A stretch of 64,000 nt of DNA from the NCBI GenBank assembly GCA_027886185.1, contig WOAB01000098.1, positions 3,286,001 through 3,350,000 on the forward strand, in the 5' to 3' direction. This DNA is from Rheum nobile (Eukaryota; Streptophyta; Magnoliopsida; Caryophyllales; Polygonaceae). How positions within the stretch are numbered: position 1 is the first letter of the stretch; each line of letters begins with the position of its first letter. Of this stretch, positions 34,172 to 45,315 are shown piece after piece. A program made the translations under genes and the position numbers. The notes under the pieces are model-generated. The model saw only the letters and a program-made list of their open reading frames with translations, had not been told where the DNA came from and did not search any database.

Positions 34172-35289
34172 TATGTAAGCTTCGAAAGTCGTTGTACGGT
34201 CTCAAACAAGCTCCCCGATGCTGGTTTGCAAAGCTATCCGATGCTTTGAAAAGGTATGGCTTCCAACAATCTCTAAGTGATTATTCTTTGTTTACTTTCA
34301 ATCATGGTCTAGTACAACTTCATGTCTTAGTCTATGTTGATGATCTAATCGTTTCTGGCAACAATGGCACTACGGTGACCAAATTTAAGTCTTATCTCAG
34401 CTCTTGTTTCAAGATGAAGGATCTAGGACCCTTGAAGTATTTTCTTGGAGTCGAAGTTGCCCGCTCTTCGGAAGGAATCTATTTATGCCAAATAAAGTAT
34501 GCTCTTGACATCATAAAAGAAAGTGGCCTTCTTGGAGCCAAACCGGTGGACTTTCCAATGGACTCGCGTCACAACTTGGCTAAATCTGCAGCCCCTCATT
34601 TCAAAAATCCGGAAGCATATCGTCGTCTGGTCGGACGGCTAATCTACATGTGCTTCACTCGCCCCGATTTAGCCTACTCGGTGCACATCCTCTCTCAATT
34701 TATGCACGCACCCAGGGTCGATCATTGGGCTGCTGCCCTTCGTGTGGTCCGCTACCTCAAAAGCCGCCCCGGACAAGGAATTATGCTCAAGACTAGTGCC
34801 ACTCCTCAACTCAACGGATGGTGCGACTCCGATTGGGCTACTTGCCCCCGTACCCGCAGATCTCTATCCGGCTGGATTATTTTTCTCGGCACCTCTCCCA
34901 TCTCATGGAAAACAAAGAAACAACATACCGTTTCTCGATCCTCGGCGGAGGCTGAATATCGCTCCATGGCTACCATCATGTGTGAACTCAAATGGCTCAA
35001 AGGCATCTTGAAAGATCTTCGCGTCCCTCATACGCAGCCCATCCATCTATTTTGTGATAGTCAATCCGCGCTTCATATCGCTCAAAATCCGATCTTTCAC
35101 GAAAGGACCAAACATATTGAAGTTGATTGTCACTTCATTCGCGACGAAATCACAAAGGGCACCATTCTTCCATCCTATGTCCATACTACTACTCAACTGG
35201 CGGACATTTTCACCAAGGCGTTGGGTAAGGAACCTTTCCATCTTCTCCTTGACAACTTGGGCATCAAAGACTTGCATGCTCCAACTTGA
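34153..35289 (+). pseudogene. Copia RT C-terminal part and RNase H
   Basis: After the frameshift RT continues: [13 protein letters not shown], the catalytic YVDD (about 34333), FKMKDLGPLKYFLGVEV. RNase H has DSDWATCPRTRRSLSGW, SSAEAEYRSM and LFCDSQSALHIAQNP, ending in QLADIFTKALG. The TGA stop at 35287-35289 overlaps the polypurine tract. Confidence 0.95.
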
Positions 35290-35296
35290 GGGAGGG
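35288..35296 (+). promoter_or_regulatory. Copia polypurine tract
   Basis: GAGGGAGGG directly upstream of the 3' LTR primes plus-strand synthesis. It shares two bases with the pol stop codon. Confidence 0.88.
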
Positions 35297-35515
35297 TAAT
35301 GGAAGTTATCATTATCTTCGAATTATAATTTATCTATTTGGAGATAGAAAATATCCTGTGGAGGATTACCAAGATCAGATTCTATGTATAGCATAATCTC
35401 CTCCTTATTCTTAGGCTTAATATTCTCCTTTCTTTGTGTATATGTACGGTCGATTGATTTCAATACAACCACAACATTGCAGTCTTCATTCTCTGTTCTT
35501 CTTCAACTTATCACA
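35297..35515 (+). repeat. Copia 3' LTR (219 bp)
   Basis: About four differences from the 5' LTR, clustered near 35398-35405 and 35429. Followed by TTGAA. Confidence 0.95.
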
Positions 35516-35520
35516 TTGAA

Positions 35521-38500
35521 TGAACTCAACTTCTTCAGCAAGTGGAGGAACTTAACGACCGATCAACACGTAGGTGTGTCCTCGCTTTATCTCTCTCTTT
35601 CAACTCAGATTGATCATAGCCTTCATAGGTAAGCACACTATTCTGTATACTCAAATCGTTAGTTGTTAGATTTAACAAAATTGCATTGTTTGGGGAATCT
35701 TAAGTAGTCGTAACATAGCAGCACTATCTACTAACCGCTCTTTATAAACTGTCGACGCTTTGTGTTTTAATTACCTCCCGTGCTATTGCAGTTTCTTCTC
35801 TCTCCATGCTTCATTCCAGCAGATGATGTGTGCTTTCTTCCCCGCATCGAAGTCACATTCTCCACTGATGCCCACTATCTTCGTCTCCTCTGATTATTCT
35901 TGATGTTGTTGTCTTCTTCGACCCCTCTGTTGGAGAAATTGAACATGGTAAGCGCAACATCTTCACCCGTTCGCAACCCCAGGTTTGTGTTCACTTCCTT
36001 TTCTTTTTCTTGAATTCGTCATGTAGTTTTTTGTGCACAAAGTTAGGATTTTCATGTGGTTTAACTTGTATTGTCCCATTTATTAGCCAATCAGTTAAAT
36101 CACTTGGCTAGGGACCATCAGCTTGGTTTATTTAAAAATCTTTTGTTGGTTTTTCACATCTCAACAGATAATTTGTTACACATGAAAACTTTAGAGATCA
36201 TTAATTGCTAAATTGTTAATTGTTGATTTGTCTTTCATAGCTGTGAATATTTTGAAAATGTATTGTTACGTAAATTATTAATACTTCATATCGGTTTGTT
36301 TGTCCTTGTAGGTACCCAGTAACATCACACTATTGCGTGGAAATAATGAGAATAGGCAACTAACTCATATATACTTCCTAAATTATGTGCGCTGCAAATT
36401 TTAGTTAGCTATTTTAGAATATTGCAATTGTTTTAAGATGGAAGTATGCAGTAATTTTGAGTATAGCTTTTTACATATTTTAGTGATGTTGATATCTAAG
36501 CTATAGTACAATTGCTATGCTAAAACTTAACACTAACTTTGTTTAAAGGCGTACCCTTGAAATACGAAAGCCATAAAAAAGACTCATGATCAGATATTAA
36601 CCAAGGAAGTTCATGAATTTCCAATTTCTTGACAAAGTACTTATGGACAGGCCCTATTAAATAGGGAGAAGTTCAGTTCATGTTATATCTGTCTTATTTC
36701 TTGCAATCCCTGTAAATGAATAAATAATGCTAATTTATTGTTGGTGTTATCAAGTATGAATGTGCTATGTGGAGTTGGAATTCTTTCGCCTCCTTATGTT
36801 GTCAAGGAGGGTGGATGGATTAGCCTTTTCTTATTGGTTTCCACCATAATTGCCTACTACACTTGAGTCCTCTTGCGCCGATGTTTGCAATATTTGTATG
36901 TCTTTCTGTCCCTAACATCATTGTTTTGGGTTAGTTTGGATGTTGTAATTTTCTTCTTTAAGCATTGTCATATTATATCATTCTAGATATCTAGCTCTAT
37001 GATAGTCCATGCTCTTAATAGCATGAATATTGTAGCTCATGTAGAACTTTTGTATTTTGACTGTATTCCCCTAACTAGAATGAGATTTTTTTTCCAATTC
37101 TTACCTTAAAATCTGCTTAAAATGATATTTCATTGATGATGTGTTTCGTTGTGGAATAAGTTGAGTTGGATTGCATGATACATAAATGCATATAATTTCG
37201 TACGTGGAATTCTATGTAAGTATACCAATTTATCTTGTGTGTTAGTAGTGCAGAAATTTTGCTGATTATTTTGCGAATAAAAGGCCAAATGAATTACGGA
37301 TTAACATTGACGATTGCTCTTCCGTAGTATCCTTTTTACTACAACGTCTTTAGAATGAAGATTTTGTTTTGATTGAATTAAAACCAAATTGATGTTGTTT
37401 TAATGGGGGTCTTATCTTGTGATAAAGAAGACGATTTTAAGATTTATTGTTTCATTTCATGGTTAATGGAAAAGGAGCAAATCAAGGGATTTTGCTTGTC
37501 TTCTTTTCCCTATAAAAGGGTTGCCTTTCTTTTGAGAAAAGAGAGAAAAATAATTATATTCTCTCTAAACTCGTTTCCATTCTGAGCATACCCGACTGAT
37601 TCCAATCCATCGTTGGTGAGAGCCCGCTATTGGAGGATGTTGTGCGAACCTTGGGGGTGACATCAATCTGACAGAGCTCCAGTGGGTCAGGGCAAGTTTT
37701 CGTTCATGTTTTCAATTGGTTTTCTAAGCGGTCCCACACTCAAATTTTAGTAAGGTTTCATTTGATTCATTTCTGGTTTCGTACTAACAATTTGGAAGCG
37801 ATCTTTGTTAGAATCCATGATGACTATGCTTCCCTACCACAAAATTGTGTTGGATTTCACAAAGCTTGAACCTTTGAACGAGACAAAATACGAATGTCGA
37901 TGGTACTAGTTGAAGACAAGGGAGAAAGGGGTATCAGAAGGGGGCTAGATCTTGAAGTTTGATGTCACTACCCATCTATTATGTCCAATAAACATGGCTT
38001 CTGTAATCATAATAGATAAGTTTAATTATGTCTTTTTTATATGCTTCTCTTTTACTTTATCAATAGTGCTTAAGAATATAAACGAGAGACTCGTATAAGT
38101 ACACCAACATTTCTTTTTGAAGGAGATAGCGGTGGAAAAACGAACCAAGATATTCTTGTTGGCGTATAAGTCTCGTGTACTTGTGCATGACCATGGTATT
38201 GGTATACATGGCTGGTATAGGAAGCCGAGTATTTATATATATTCTTTTACTGAATTTGTGGTGTATTCATTAAAGATATCATAGTGGTCAGATATTCATG
38301 ATCTTGATATTATCTAAACTTGTTCATGGGCATTATAGTTATATATGAGCATGTGTTGACCATGTATATGGTGATTAATTGATGTCGTAGAATCTCTAAT
38401 GATATAATTGTATATGATTGATCATAGATATTAGAGAGTTTTTACCATGCTAATGTAAGATTAGTTGGAGAGAGGTTGTGCAATCTCGATATTTATGTCC

Positions 38501-38940
38501 TTTGCACATTATTTATGTATCATGATAGATATATGTTTTATGTAGCATGGATGTGTGTATCATTTTTACTTTAAATTCGCATTCATACATGGCTATTAAA
38601 TTATGTGGCAACTTGATCTAAGGTGCTATAATTTTATTATATATATGATTAATGGGATTAAAGAAAGAATAAGCATGAGCATGTAACTAACATGTCATAG
38701 GGTTAGTGCAATTAAGCATTATGGGTAGTGTGTATATATGTATACATAGCATGATCATAATTCTTGTTTATTGAATTTGACCCGCTTTTTCATGTCAATA
38801 TCAACCATTTTAAAAATTTGGACACTAGAGTAACTAAGCACTTTTGTGCTGAATCAAGTCTACATGGAAATTCGAACATCTCACAGGTTTTTGGGAAAGG
38901 AATGGTGTCACTGAAACTCACCTCAAAGAAGTCTCTCTTA
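35521..38940. other. Unassigned AT-rich DNA
   Basis: No recognisable domain. Around 37510-37780 a CCCTATAAAAGGG box is followed by a C/T-rich, less AT-biased stretch that could be an LTR R/U5 region or a host promoter; no partner LTR or priming site was found. The rest is T-rich with scattered splice-like sites. Confidence 0.45.
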
Positions 38941-38948
38941 TAACAAAA

Positions 38949-38975
38949 CTAGTGCTTGACCCGTATCATGTACGG
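38949..38975 (-). repeat. Helitron 3' terminus with hairpin and CTAG
   Basis: On the minus strand CCGTACATGATACGG forms a short hairpin (38961-38975), followed by GTCAAGCACTAG and then T. Helitrons end in CTRR next to T, with a hairpin about 10 bases inside; the match is exact. Confidence 0.82.
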
Positions 38976-39138
38976 ATAATTAGACAAATAAATATAATAA
39001 TATATGAAACAAATATAATAATAATTTGATATTCAATTTGAGAGAACTTTCAAAATACATTAAACTTGTAATCAAAATACTGATAATAACATCATAACGT
39101 AAGTATGTTATAAAGTTGTAAATATAAAAACATGAAAA

Positions 39139-39276
39139 TCATATGTTTTGGAGAACTTCTTTGTACACCACATTGGTCGTCTCAGAAATTGTCTTTTCAT
39201 TTTTGTCTAAAATCAACACCTTTAAACCTTTCATGTTTGTAATCCGAGATAAACCAACATAAAATTGAATTAGGTG
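39139..39276 (-). pseudogene. Helitron PIF1-type helicase, C-terminal exon
   Basis: The minus strand reads QFYVGLSRITNMKGLKVLI, then a linker, then TTNVVYKEVLQNI and a stop at 39139. The YVGLSR(I/V)....GLKVLI motif VI region and the TTNVVYKEV(L/F)QN tail are highly conserved in plant Helitron helicases. A 3' splice site (TATATGTAG|CAC) lies at its left end in reading order. The remaining helicase is missing. Confidence 0.82.
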
Positions 39277-39315
39277 CTACATATAATCAGCAACTAAAAT
39301 ATAACAGGAGCTTAC

Positions 39316-39421
39316 TTCAGGAAAAAAGCTTTACAAAGTCACTAAATCTACGTAGTATTCCATGGATGGCTGTGATTGCTTGTGGGGACTCTATGCCAAC
39401 TTGCACCCTGTAAAACTGTCT
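39316..39421 (-). pseudogene. Captured PX-domain exon (EREX-like)
   Basis: The minus strand reads RQFYRVQVGIESPQAITAIH then GILRRFSDFVKLFS. This looks like the phosphoinositide-binding PX domain of plant sorting-nexin/EREX-type proteins (YRVQVG...LRRF.DF..L). The end has TGA just before a GTAAGC splice site. Identification is from memory of the family pattern. Confidence 0.55.
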
Positions 39422-39939
39422 ATCAAAGTTATATAAGAAATTTTATTAAAATGACAAAGACATGCTTGCAATATTGAAAAGCTTGAAGCACATATAGACT
39501 ACAAGTGCCAACAGAAATTCTACTATGAACTTCCATGATTAAGTAATTCAAAATAAATTATTATGCAATGTATCATGAATACATGATACATATTCTTCAT
39601 ATCAAATGCTTTCAAATGATGTGCAAGTAAAATTCTTTCTTGCGATAATCTCTATATCTTATCAGCAGTAACTTTAAACCAAAGCAATAAAAAAAATCAA
39701 CACATATTAACAGATTAAAGGTCTTGACATCTGATGAAGTGATGCGAAGTACAAAGTTCTTGTTAAGATTCATGTAAGTAAATTGTCTATAACTATTAAT
39801 AACTTGAAGTTTGATTCAACATCTTGTAGGCCACATCATTGACATGATAATTTTGAGAAATATATTTCCCGGCTATACAGTGTATCTAAACTAATATGAC
39901 ATAAAACTGATGAGTTTTGGGCATAGTTGGCTCCAAATC

Positions 39940-40278
39940 TCAACTTCTATCCGGAAGAAAAAAATTAACCCACCAAAACAAAGGGGAGTTCGAGTTACTA
40001 TCATCATCACCGCCAAAACCCTCATCATCTCCGCCCCCGCCGCCGCCACCTCCAGACCCGCCAATCCCACCGAAACCACCATCCGTACGCGCCGAAACAC
40101 AAACAAACTCCATACCAGGATCTCTAAACCTCAACCGACACCCATCAAAACCTTTCCACGTGCTTATGCTGCCAAAATTGGAACTAATTGAAGAAGATTG
40201 GCTTCTCAAGCTCGCGAATTTGGACGGATTTAAGGTAAATATGGGCTGCGAAGAAACGGATTGTTGCGAATGCTGCAA
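39940..40278 (-). pseudogene. Captured first exon of a plastid-type protein, possibly Mpv17/PMP22 family
   Basis: A 112-codon open frame: a Ser-rich N-terminus resembling a chloroplast transit peptide (SSSISSNFGSIS), then FRDPGMEFVCVSARTDGG, a glycine run (about residues 67-85) and an Asp-rich stretch ending NSPLFWW. Plant chloroplast Mpv17/PMP22-like proteins have such a Gly/Asp-rich linker before the first membrane helix; the helix region itself is absent. It could be another plastid protein. Confidence 0.45.
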
Positions 40279-40526
40279 GGTAAGTTATGGGAGAGAATAA
40301 ATATGGAAATTGTTCTCTCCTGGAGGACGAGAATGAGTGGAGCGGGGATCCAGGCACCGGCATATTGGAGTACGGCGGGGCTGAGACCACGGAGAAGAGG
40401 CTACTCCATCTTACTGGAATTGAAAAGATGCATATTACTTTTGAGTAGGAAGTAATAAAACTATTGACAAGATACAAACTAATTAGTGCATCATAAACAA
40501 AAGAAAAGAGCAAAATGAATTTAATC

Positions 40527-40987
40527 CTTCCTCCTGTATTTAGAACAAAAATCCTACCTAACCTTTGAGAATGATTGTATATTTGCAAGAGCTCTTCCAC
40601 AGATGATCTTGAACCCCTCGTAGCATTTATTGCACCAATAGCCAATTATACCAGTGCCACCACACTCGTTGGTTTGCCAGCCAAGAAAATACACCTTATA
40701 GTGATTTTTCTAAGGGAAAACTAAAATTCATAAAGACAAAGCAGAGTAAACCTTGACCTTCCTCCTGTATTTAGAACAAAAATCCTACCTAACCTTTGAG
40801 AATGATTGTATATTTGCAAGAGCTCTTCCACAGATGATCTTGAACCCCTCATAGCATTTATTGCACCAATAGCCAATTATACCTGTGCCACCACACTCGT
40901 TGGTTTGCCAGCCAAGAAAATACACCTTATAGTGATTTTTCTAAGGGAAAACTAAAATTCATAAAGACAAAGCAGAGTAAACCTTGA
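40527..40987. repeat. 230-bp tandem duplication of a captured exon
   Basis: Two adjacent copies of about 230 bp (about 40527-40756 and 40757-40987) differ at two or three positions. Each contains the same acyl-activating-enzyme exon and its flanking intron. Confidence 0.92.
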
Positions 40988-41430
40988 TCAGCTATAAGCC
41001 ATCGACATGAATTATCAGCAAAAAGGGCAACCTTTTCATCTGGCTTTACACCAACAACCCTTAGACCTTCAGAGAAATCCAAAATATCTTGCTCGAGCTG
41101 CATCCATTTAGAAAAAAAAGGCAAGGCGTAATATATGAAGATGATACATGTAGAAGAAATTGAAAATAAAAGGCAAAGATTAAGATATGAGAAAACCTCT
41201 TTATAGGTCAATTCTGTAGGTGGGTCATGATAAGGATCCACTAATGCCACTTGATCAGCAAATTTTTCTACAGAGGTCCTCCAGATCAGTATCATTTCAT
41301 GGAGAACTTTCAGTTTTGAATCCGTCTTATCAATTATCTCCAAGTACAGAAGTAATAGCTTTTGAATAGTGTGGTCCTCTGAAGGCAACACATGTCGAAC
41401 AAATTGGACATTAGAGAACAACAACAAACT
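40527..41430 (-). pseudogene. Captured acyl-activating enzyme exons (AAE15/AAE16-like)
   Basis: Pieces of a plastid long-chain acyl-ACP synthetase of the AMP-forming ligase family. The exon at about 41197-41290 gives IWRTSVEKFADQVALVDPYH; the intron at 41098-41196 (99 nt) splices in frame to 40983-41097, LEQDILDFSEGLRVVGVKPD and ALFADNSCRWLIADQG. The next exon, AIGAINA(M/T)RGSRSSVEELL, is present twice through a tandem duplication and is out of phase. The ATP-binding and catalytic motifs further on are absent, so no enzyme can be made. Confidence 0.8.
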
Positions 41431-41504
41431 ATCAAGATTTTAGAGAAGAATTATGGAATTTCAGTGTAGAATGGGGCTGTTGACAGATGTGATACGTACT
41501 ATCA

Positions 41505-41942
41505 GCTGAACCCCGGACGACAGGTTCTCCGTTTTGCTTCTGGCACTGTCTTATTACAACAGCCATGTGACTGACCCTTTTGGAACTCATTTAATATGTC
41601 ATACAATGGCATGGTCTCTGGAACCCTGAAAACATTGTATACAATTTAGTTATGAAGTAACCTGTGTAATTATGTTAGCATAGAAGGGATTACACACATG
41701 CACTCAAAATCAGGGATATCAAAAAGAAATTGTGAGTTCTACACTGCAAGGTTCAATGAGATTGAACTGAATCAATCCATCTAATGTTTAGATCTACTGC
41801 AGGGGCATGTTTAGATTTTAATTAACCGGGAAATTCGAAAATTGGCTACAACTCAGAAAGACGTACCTTGGGATTCTTCGAATTATGACGCTCTTTACAG
41901 GCACTTCATCATCTGGATGAATGGTTAGCAAATTTTTCATCT
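41505..41942 (-). pseudogene. Captured DUF21/CBS-domain protein exons
   Basis: Two exons of a CNNM-type membrane protein. The first (41867-41942) reads KNLLTIHPDDEVPVKSVIIR then RIPR; the 241-nt intron 41626-41866 (GTACGT...TTCAG) joins in frame to VPETMPLYDILNEFQKG. SHMAVVIRQCQKQNGEPVV follows after a small deletion. This is the linker and CBS region of plant DUF21-CBS proteins. Confidence 0.72.
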
Positions 41943-41950
41943 AGAATATG

Positions 41951-43843
41951 GAAAAATCCATAGCATAAATAAACACCTTTCACCCAGAAAACAAAATCTT
42001 TATTTTGCACTAAGTATATTAATTTCTATAACATGAATCTTTATTTTGCACCTTTGGGACATGATATAGAAGTAAGCATTCAAGTAAGCTTTGGCATCAA
42101 CAAAAAACTATTCAACAACACTCCAGCATTCAAGTAAGCATATTTACCAATAGGTAAATAACGTGCCAGTGGATGGCCAAAAGAGAATGATAAACTATGA
42201 TATCAAAAACCCACTCAAGTACCAAGTCCTAAATACAACCGTATTAACATCCCAAATTTACTTGCCTAAGTTCATCATTACTATCATACAAAGAGAATTT
42301 AGGATAATATAAACATGTCAGGTGTAACATGATTGAGATCTATGTAGCAACATCTCATGGGATAATTTATTTATACATTCCCATCTACACCTTTGTCCAA
42401 CTAGGCATAAAGTTATGGAATATAAACATGCCAAGTATTCCAAAATTTAAATTTCCATGATTCTTGCAGTTGGTTTAGCCACCAGAACCTGAAGAACACT
42501 TCCAATGCTAGCAGGCGGGGAATCATATTGCAAAGTGAAACCATTAAACTTATCATCAGAACATGAAATAAAATATGAAAATTTTGAACCACTAATCCGC
42601 AATTCTAAGCTATCGAAAAATAAAAGCTTGCAGATAACAGAACCTAGACTATTGCTTAACCTAAATCATCATAAGTACAATTGAAACTCCATGACTTCAA
42701 AAATAACGGATCAGATTCAAGAGAGTTAATACTTACAGGCAATAGAAGGAACCAAACTAACTTATCGGTCGCGATTGAGCAGTTGGGCATATCAATTTAA
42801 GCTGCACCAGCAAGGATTAAGCATACCACTGTGTATTGATCAACTACAGCTGTAATAAATGAGAAATGTGCAGAATTTATATTTCTCACATTTGAAAGTG
42901 GAAGAGTCTCCAAGAGTTGGGACCAACTGCCATATGAAGAAAGCATTGTTAGCTAATCAAATAATGAAAATTAGTCTCTCCATACAGCAAAACTTTATAG
43001 CTGGACCATGGAAAGTATAGGTATTTCTTATCATAAAGTTTTAAGTTCAAAGAACTCATTGCCTATATAAGAGAGGATAATTCTAAAAGAAAAGAGCCAT
43101 GTGATCTACAATTTACAAACACATATATGTATAAAAATATTAGTTCTGTAAGATGAATGCTCTAAACGATAAAGACGTTGTCGTTGCTTGTATGTTGCTT
43201 AAGCTTGGTCTATAAGGGGACCCCACCTAGGAACAACATGCATATAAATATAATCAGTTGAACCACACATAGGAACATGCAACTTTTTTTGAAAAGGACA
43301 GCTACACAAAATGCAAATACACAGTGCAAAAGCTTTATCAAAATATAGTAGATCACTAAACGCAAACAAATTTGCATCTCAAAAAAGTGCAAAGAAACTG
43401 ACATAAATATAAAAGAGGCTTTTGAAAATTGGAAAAGAAAGGGGGAAAAGAGGCTTTTGAAAACCTTGTTCGAGATGTTCTAAGAAAACTGTAATATCAA
43501 CCTTGTCCGCAAGTCACTGCAAACAACTTAGTTAAGAAGCTCTCAGTTGCTTGTATGTACCTGATGTTTTTTAGGTGAATAAGTCCAAATATTACGAACT
43601 CTGGTCGAGACAACAGCGTATTGTCTTGAGGTATGTTTAATTTACTTTATTCACTTATGAAATAAGCATTGTGGTCTATGAGCTGTCATAGTTATTGCCG
43701 TTGATTTTTATTTATGATCGACATGTAATCCTTTCAAAGCTTTATCGACATGTAAACATAAACTTAGAACATATCCGAAAATATTAGTAGCAAATATCAA
43801 CACAACAACACCACGTCAAAGATCATCAACAACTATCCTAAAC
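41951..43843. other. Unassigned, possibly more Helitron interior
   Basis: Some exon-like open stretches on the minus strand (for example near 42440-42540), but I recognise no family. It may hold the Helitron 5' part. About 50 bp at 43766-43816 recur at 49139-49190 on the far side of the LINE. Confidence 0.4.
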
Positions 43844-43860
43844 AAAGAACATGACAGAAC
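43844..43860. repeat. LINE target duplication, left copy
   Basis: AAAGAACATGACAGAAC, 17 bp, repeated at 49100-49116 after the A-tail. Confidence 0.92.
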
Positions 43861-43891
43861 GATTTGGCTAATTCAGTGGTGATTGATCGTG

Positions 43892-45315
43892 CATGAGCTC
43901 TCCGGTGGGCGTGAAGACCAGATTCATGGCGAAGACAGGGCGTGGTGGTGGTTCGAAGACTGTTTCATCGACAATCTCTTCTGAGCGGAGCAAAACAGAT
44001 CAGCCGGCGGCGATGAGGTCAGATTCTCCGATTTCGAAAGTTTTTTTTGAATTCGACTGAGAATCTGAATTCTAATTCACATAACCATGCTAATCTGGAG
44101 AATCCGATTGTGAAAAGTGCTGGAAAACATTTTGTTGGCCCTAATTCAGCGAATCGAGAAGCCGATCTGGAGAATTTGTCTCTGGCTAATTCGTTGAAGC
44201 AAGTCAATGAGGGGAGTTCTGGTAATGTGATTGATCTCGAAACTGTGGTAGATCTCCCTACTACGAAATCCCTAGAGCAGAAAGTAGCGAAGAATTCTAG
44301 GATGAAATCGACATTGCATAAACTTGAGCTTATTGAGATCGATGATAAGGAAATATATGAATTCTCTGATGAAGAGGTGAAGAATGAGGTTGATATTTGA
44401 AAATTCTCGATGATTGGAGGGATAATGGGAAAGCAAATCTCGATGGAAGAGATGAAGTGCTTTATGAAAGAGAATTGGGGGAACTCAACTGCGGAAGTGC
44501 AAGTTCAGAGCAATGGAATCTGGACATTTCGATTTAATTGTCAAGAGCATATGGAGTGGGTTGAGGATCATGGACCCTGGCTAGTGGACGGTATCAGACC
44601 TTTGGCTCTTATGAGATGGCTCCCAGGTACTGCAGTTGCTTGGTCCAGTTTTGAATCTGTTCCAGCCTGGGTTCAGATTCGGAATCTTGACCCTATCTTC
44701 TTCTCCAGTCATATGTTGAGTATAATTGCAAGTATGATTGGTATACCTATAGGTATGGATGACTTTACTGCGACTGGAAGTAAAGTTTCTTATGCAAGGC
44801 TCTTGATAAAGGTAAAGGTTAAAGACATTCAAAGGGAAGCAGTGATACTCAAAGGCCCGGATGGTAGAATTTACAAATACAAAATATGGTTTGAGTAGGT
44901 TCCATGGTGTTGCGCTTGTTGCAATGTTTTTGGGCACAATGAAAGGAAATGTTGGCATCAAAAGAGACAGAAAGAGGCTCAGAAGAATGGAAGTAATCTG
45001 GCAGTGGCACAGGGAGGAAAGGTATGGGTAAGGAAGGCTAATTCTGACTCATTGATTCATGATCCTGTTGAAATTGAAAGTACTAAAGGTCATGATGGAG
45101 AAGATGCTTTGACTGGTGGAAAGACTAAAGACAATGAGCAACGTAAGCAGAAGACTAATGAGATATTGAGGCCTCCTCAGAAACAACAAAAACAAAAAGG
45201 GAAGCAGAGAGCTCAAACTTATAGCTCAATTGTTCAGAGTTCTCAGGCAGATAGAAGCCTTACCTCTTCAGGGATTGGGAGTGGTAGCAGCTCCATGGGC
45301 AATCCTAATGACTGA
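43892..45315 (+). pseudogene. LINE ORF1: nucleic-acid-binding protein
   Basis: The ATG at 43892 opens MSSPVGVKTRFMAKTGRGGG; the frame shifts at the T-run about 44041-44048 and continues. The middle part (44410-44898) is the DUF4283-type domain (WTFRFNCQEHMEWVEDHGPW, PAWVQIRNLD). After a TAG at 44896 comes a knuckle, CCNVFGHNERKC (about 44925-44960). A Lys/Gln-rich tail ends at TGA 45313-45315. An additional TGA is at 44398. It binds element RNA. Confidence 0.85.

Larger units (their letters stand above)
30636..35515 (+). mobile_element. Ty1/copia retrotransposon, complete (4.9 kb)
   Basis: Two 219-bp LTRs, primer binding site, one gag-pol frame and a polypurine tract, flanked by TTGAA on both sides (30631-30635 and 35516-35520). 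The LTRs differ at about four positions. Only two defects are visible in the coding region: one TAG and one 2-base insertion. This is the youngest-looking copia copy in the window. Confidence 0.93.
38949..41950 (-). mobile_element. Helitron with captured gene fragments; 5' end unresolved
   Basis: A rolling-circle transposon defined by a 3' terminus (hairpin plus CTAG followed by T) and the C-terminal end of a PIF1-type helicase, both on the minus strand. Upstream lie exon-like pieces of several unrelated plant genes, all in the same orientation. Such chimeras are typical of Helitrons. No Rep domain is visible and the TC start was not located, so the right limit is only where recognisable captured sequence ends. 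Confidence 0.7.

Noticed and set aside
37403..37585. Short ORF near a TATAAAAG box
   Set aside because: The ORF overlaps the box itself and has no domain; at most this is a promoter or LTR remnant.
39917..40300. Proline-rich plus-strand ORF
   Set aside because: It is the shadow of the glycine-rich run of the minus-strand captured exon.
40927..41427. A single long AAE ORF of 166 codons
   Set aside because: It reads through an intron (41098-41196); the conserved protein is in two exons, so this is a captured gene fragment and not an intronless gene.
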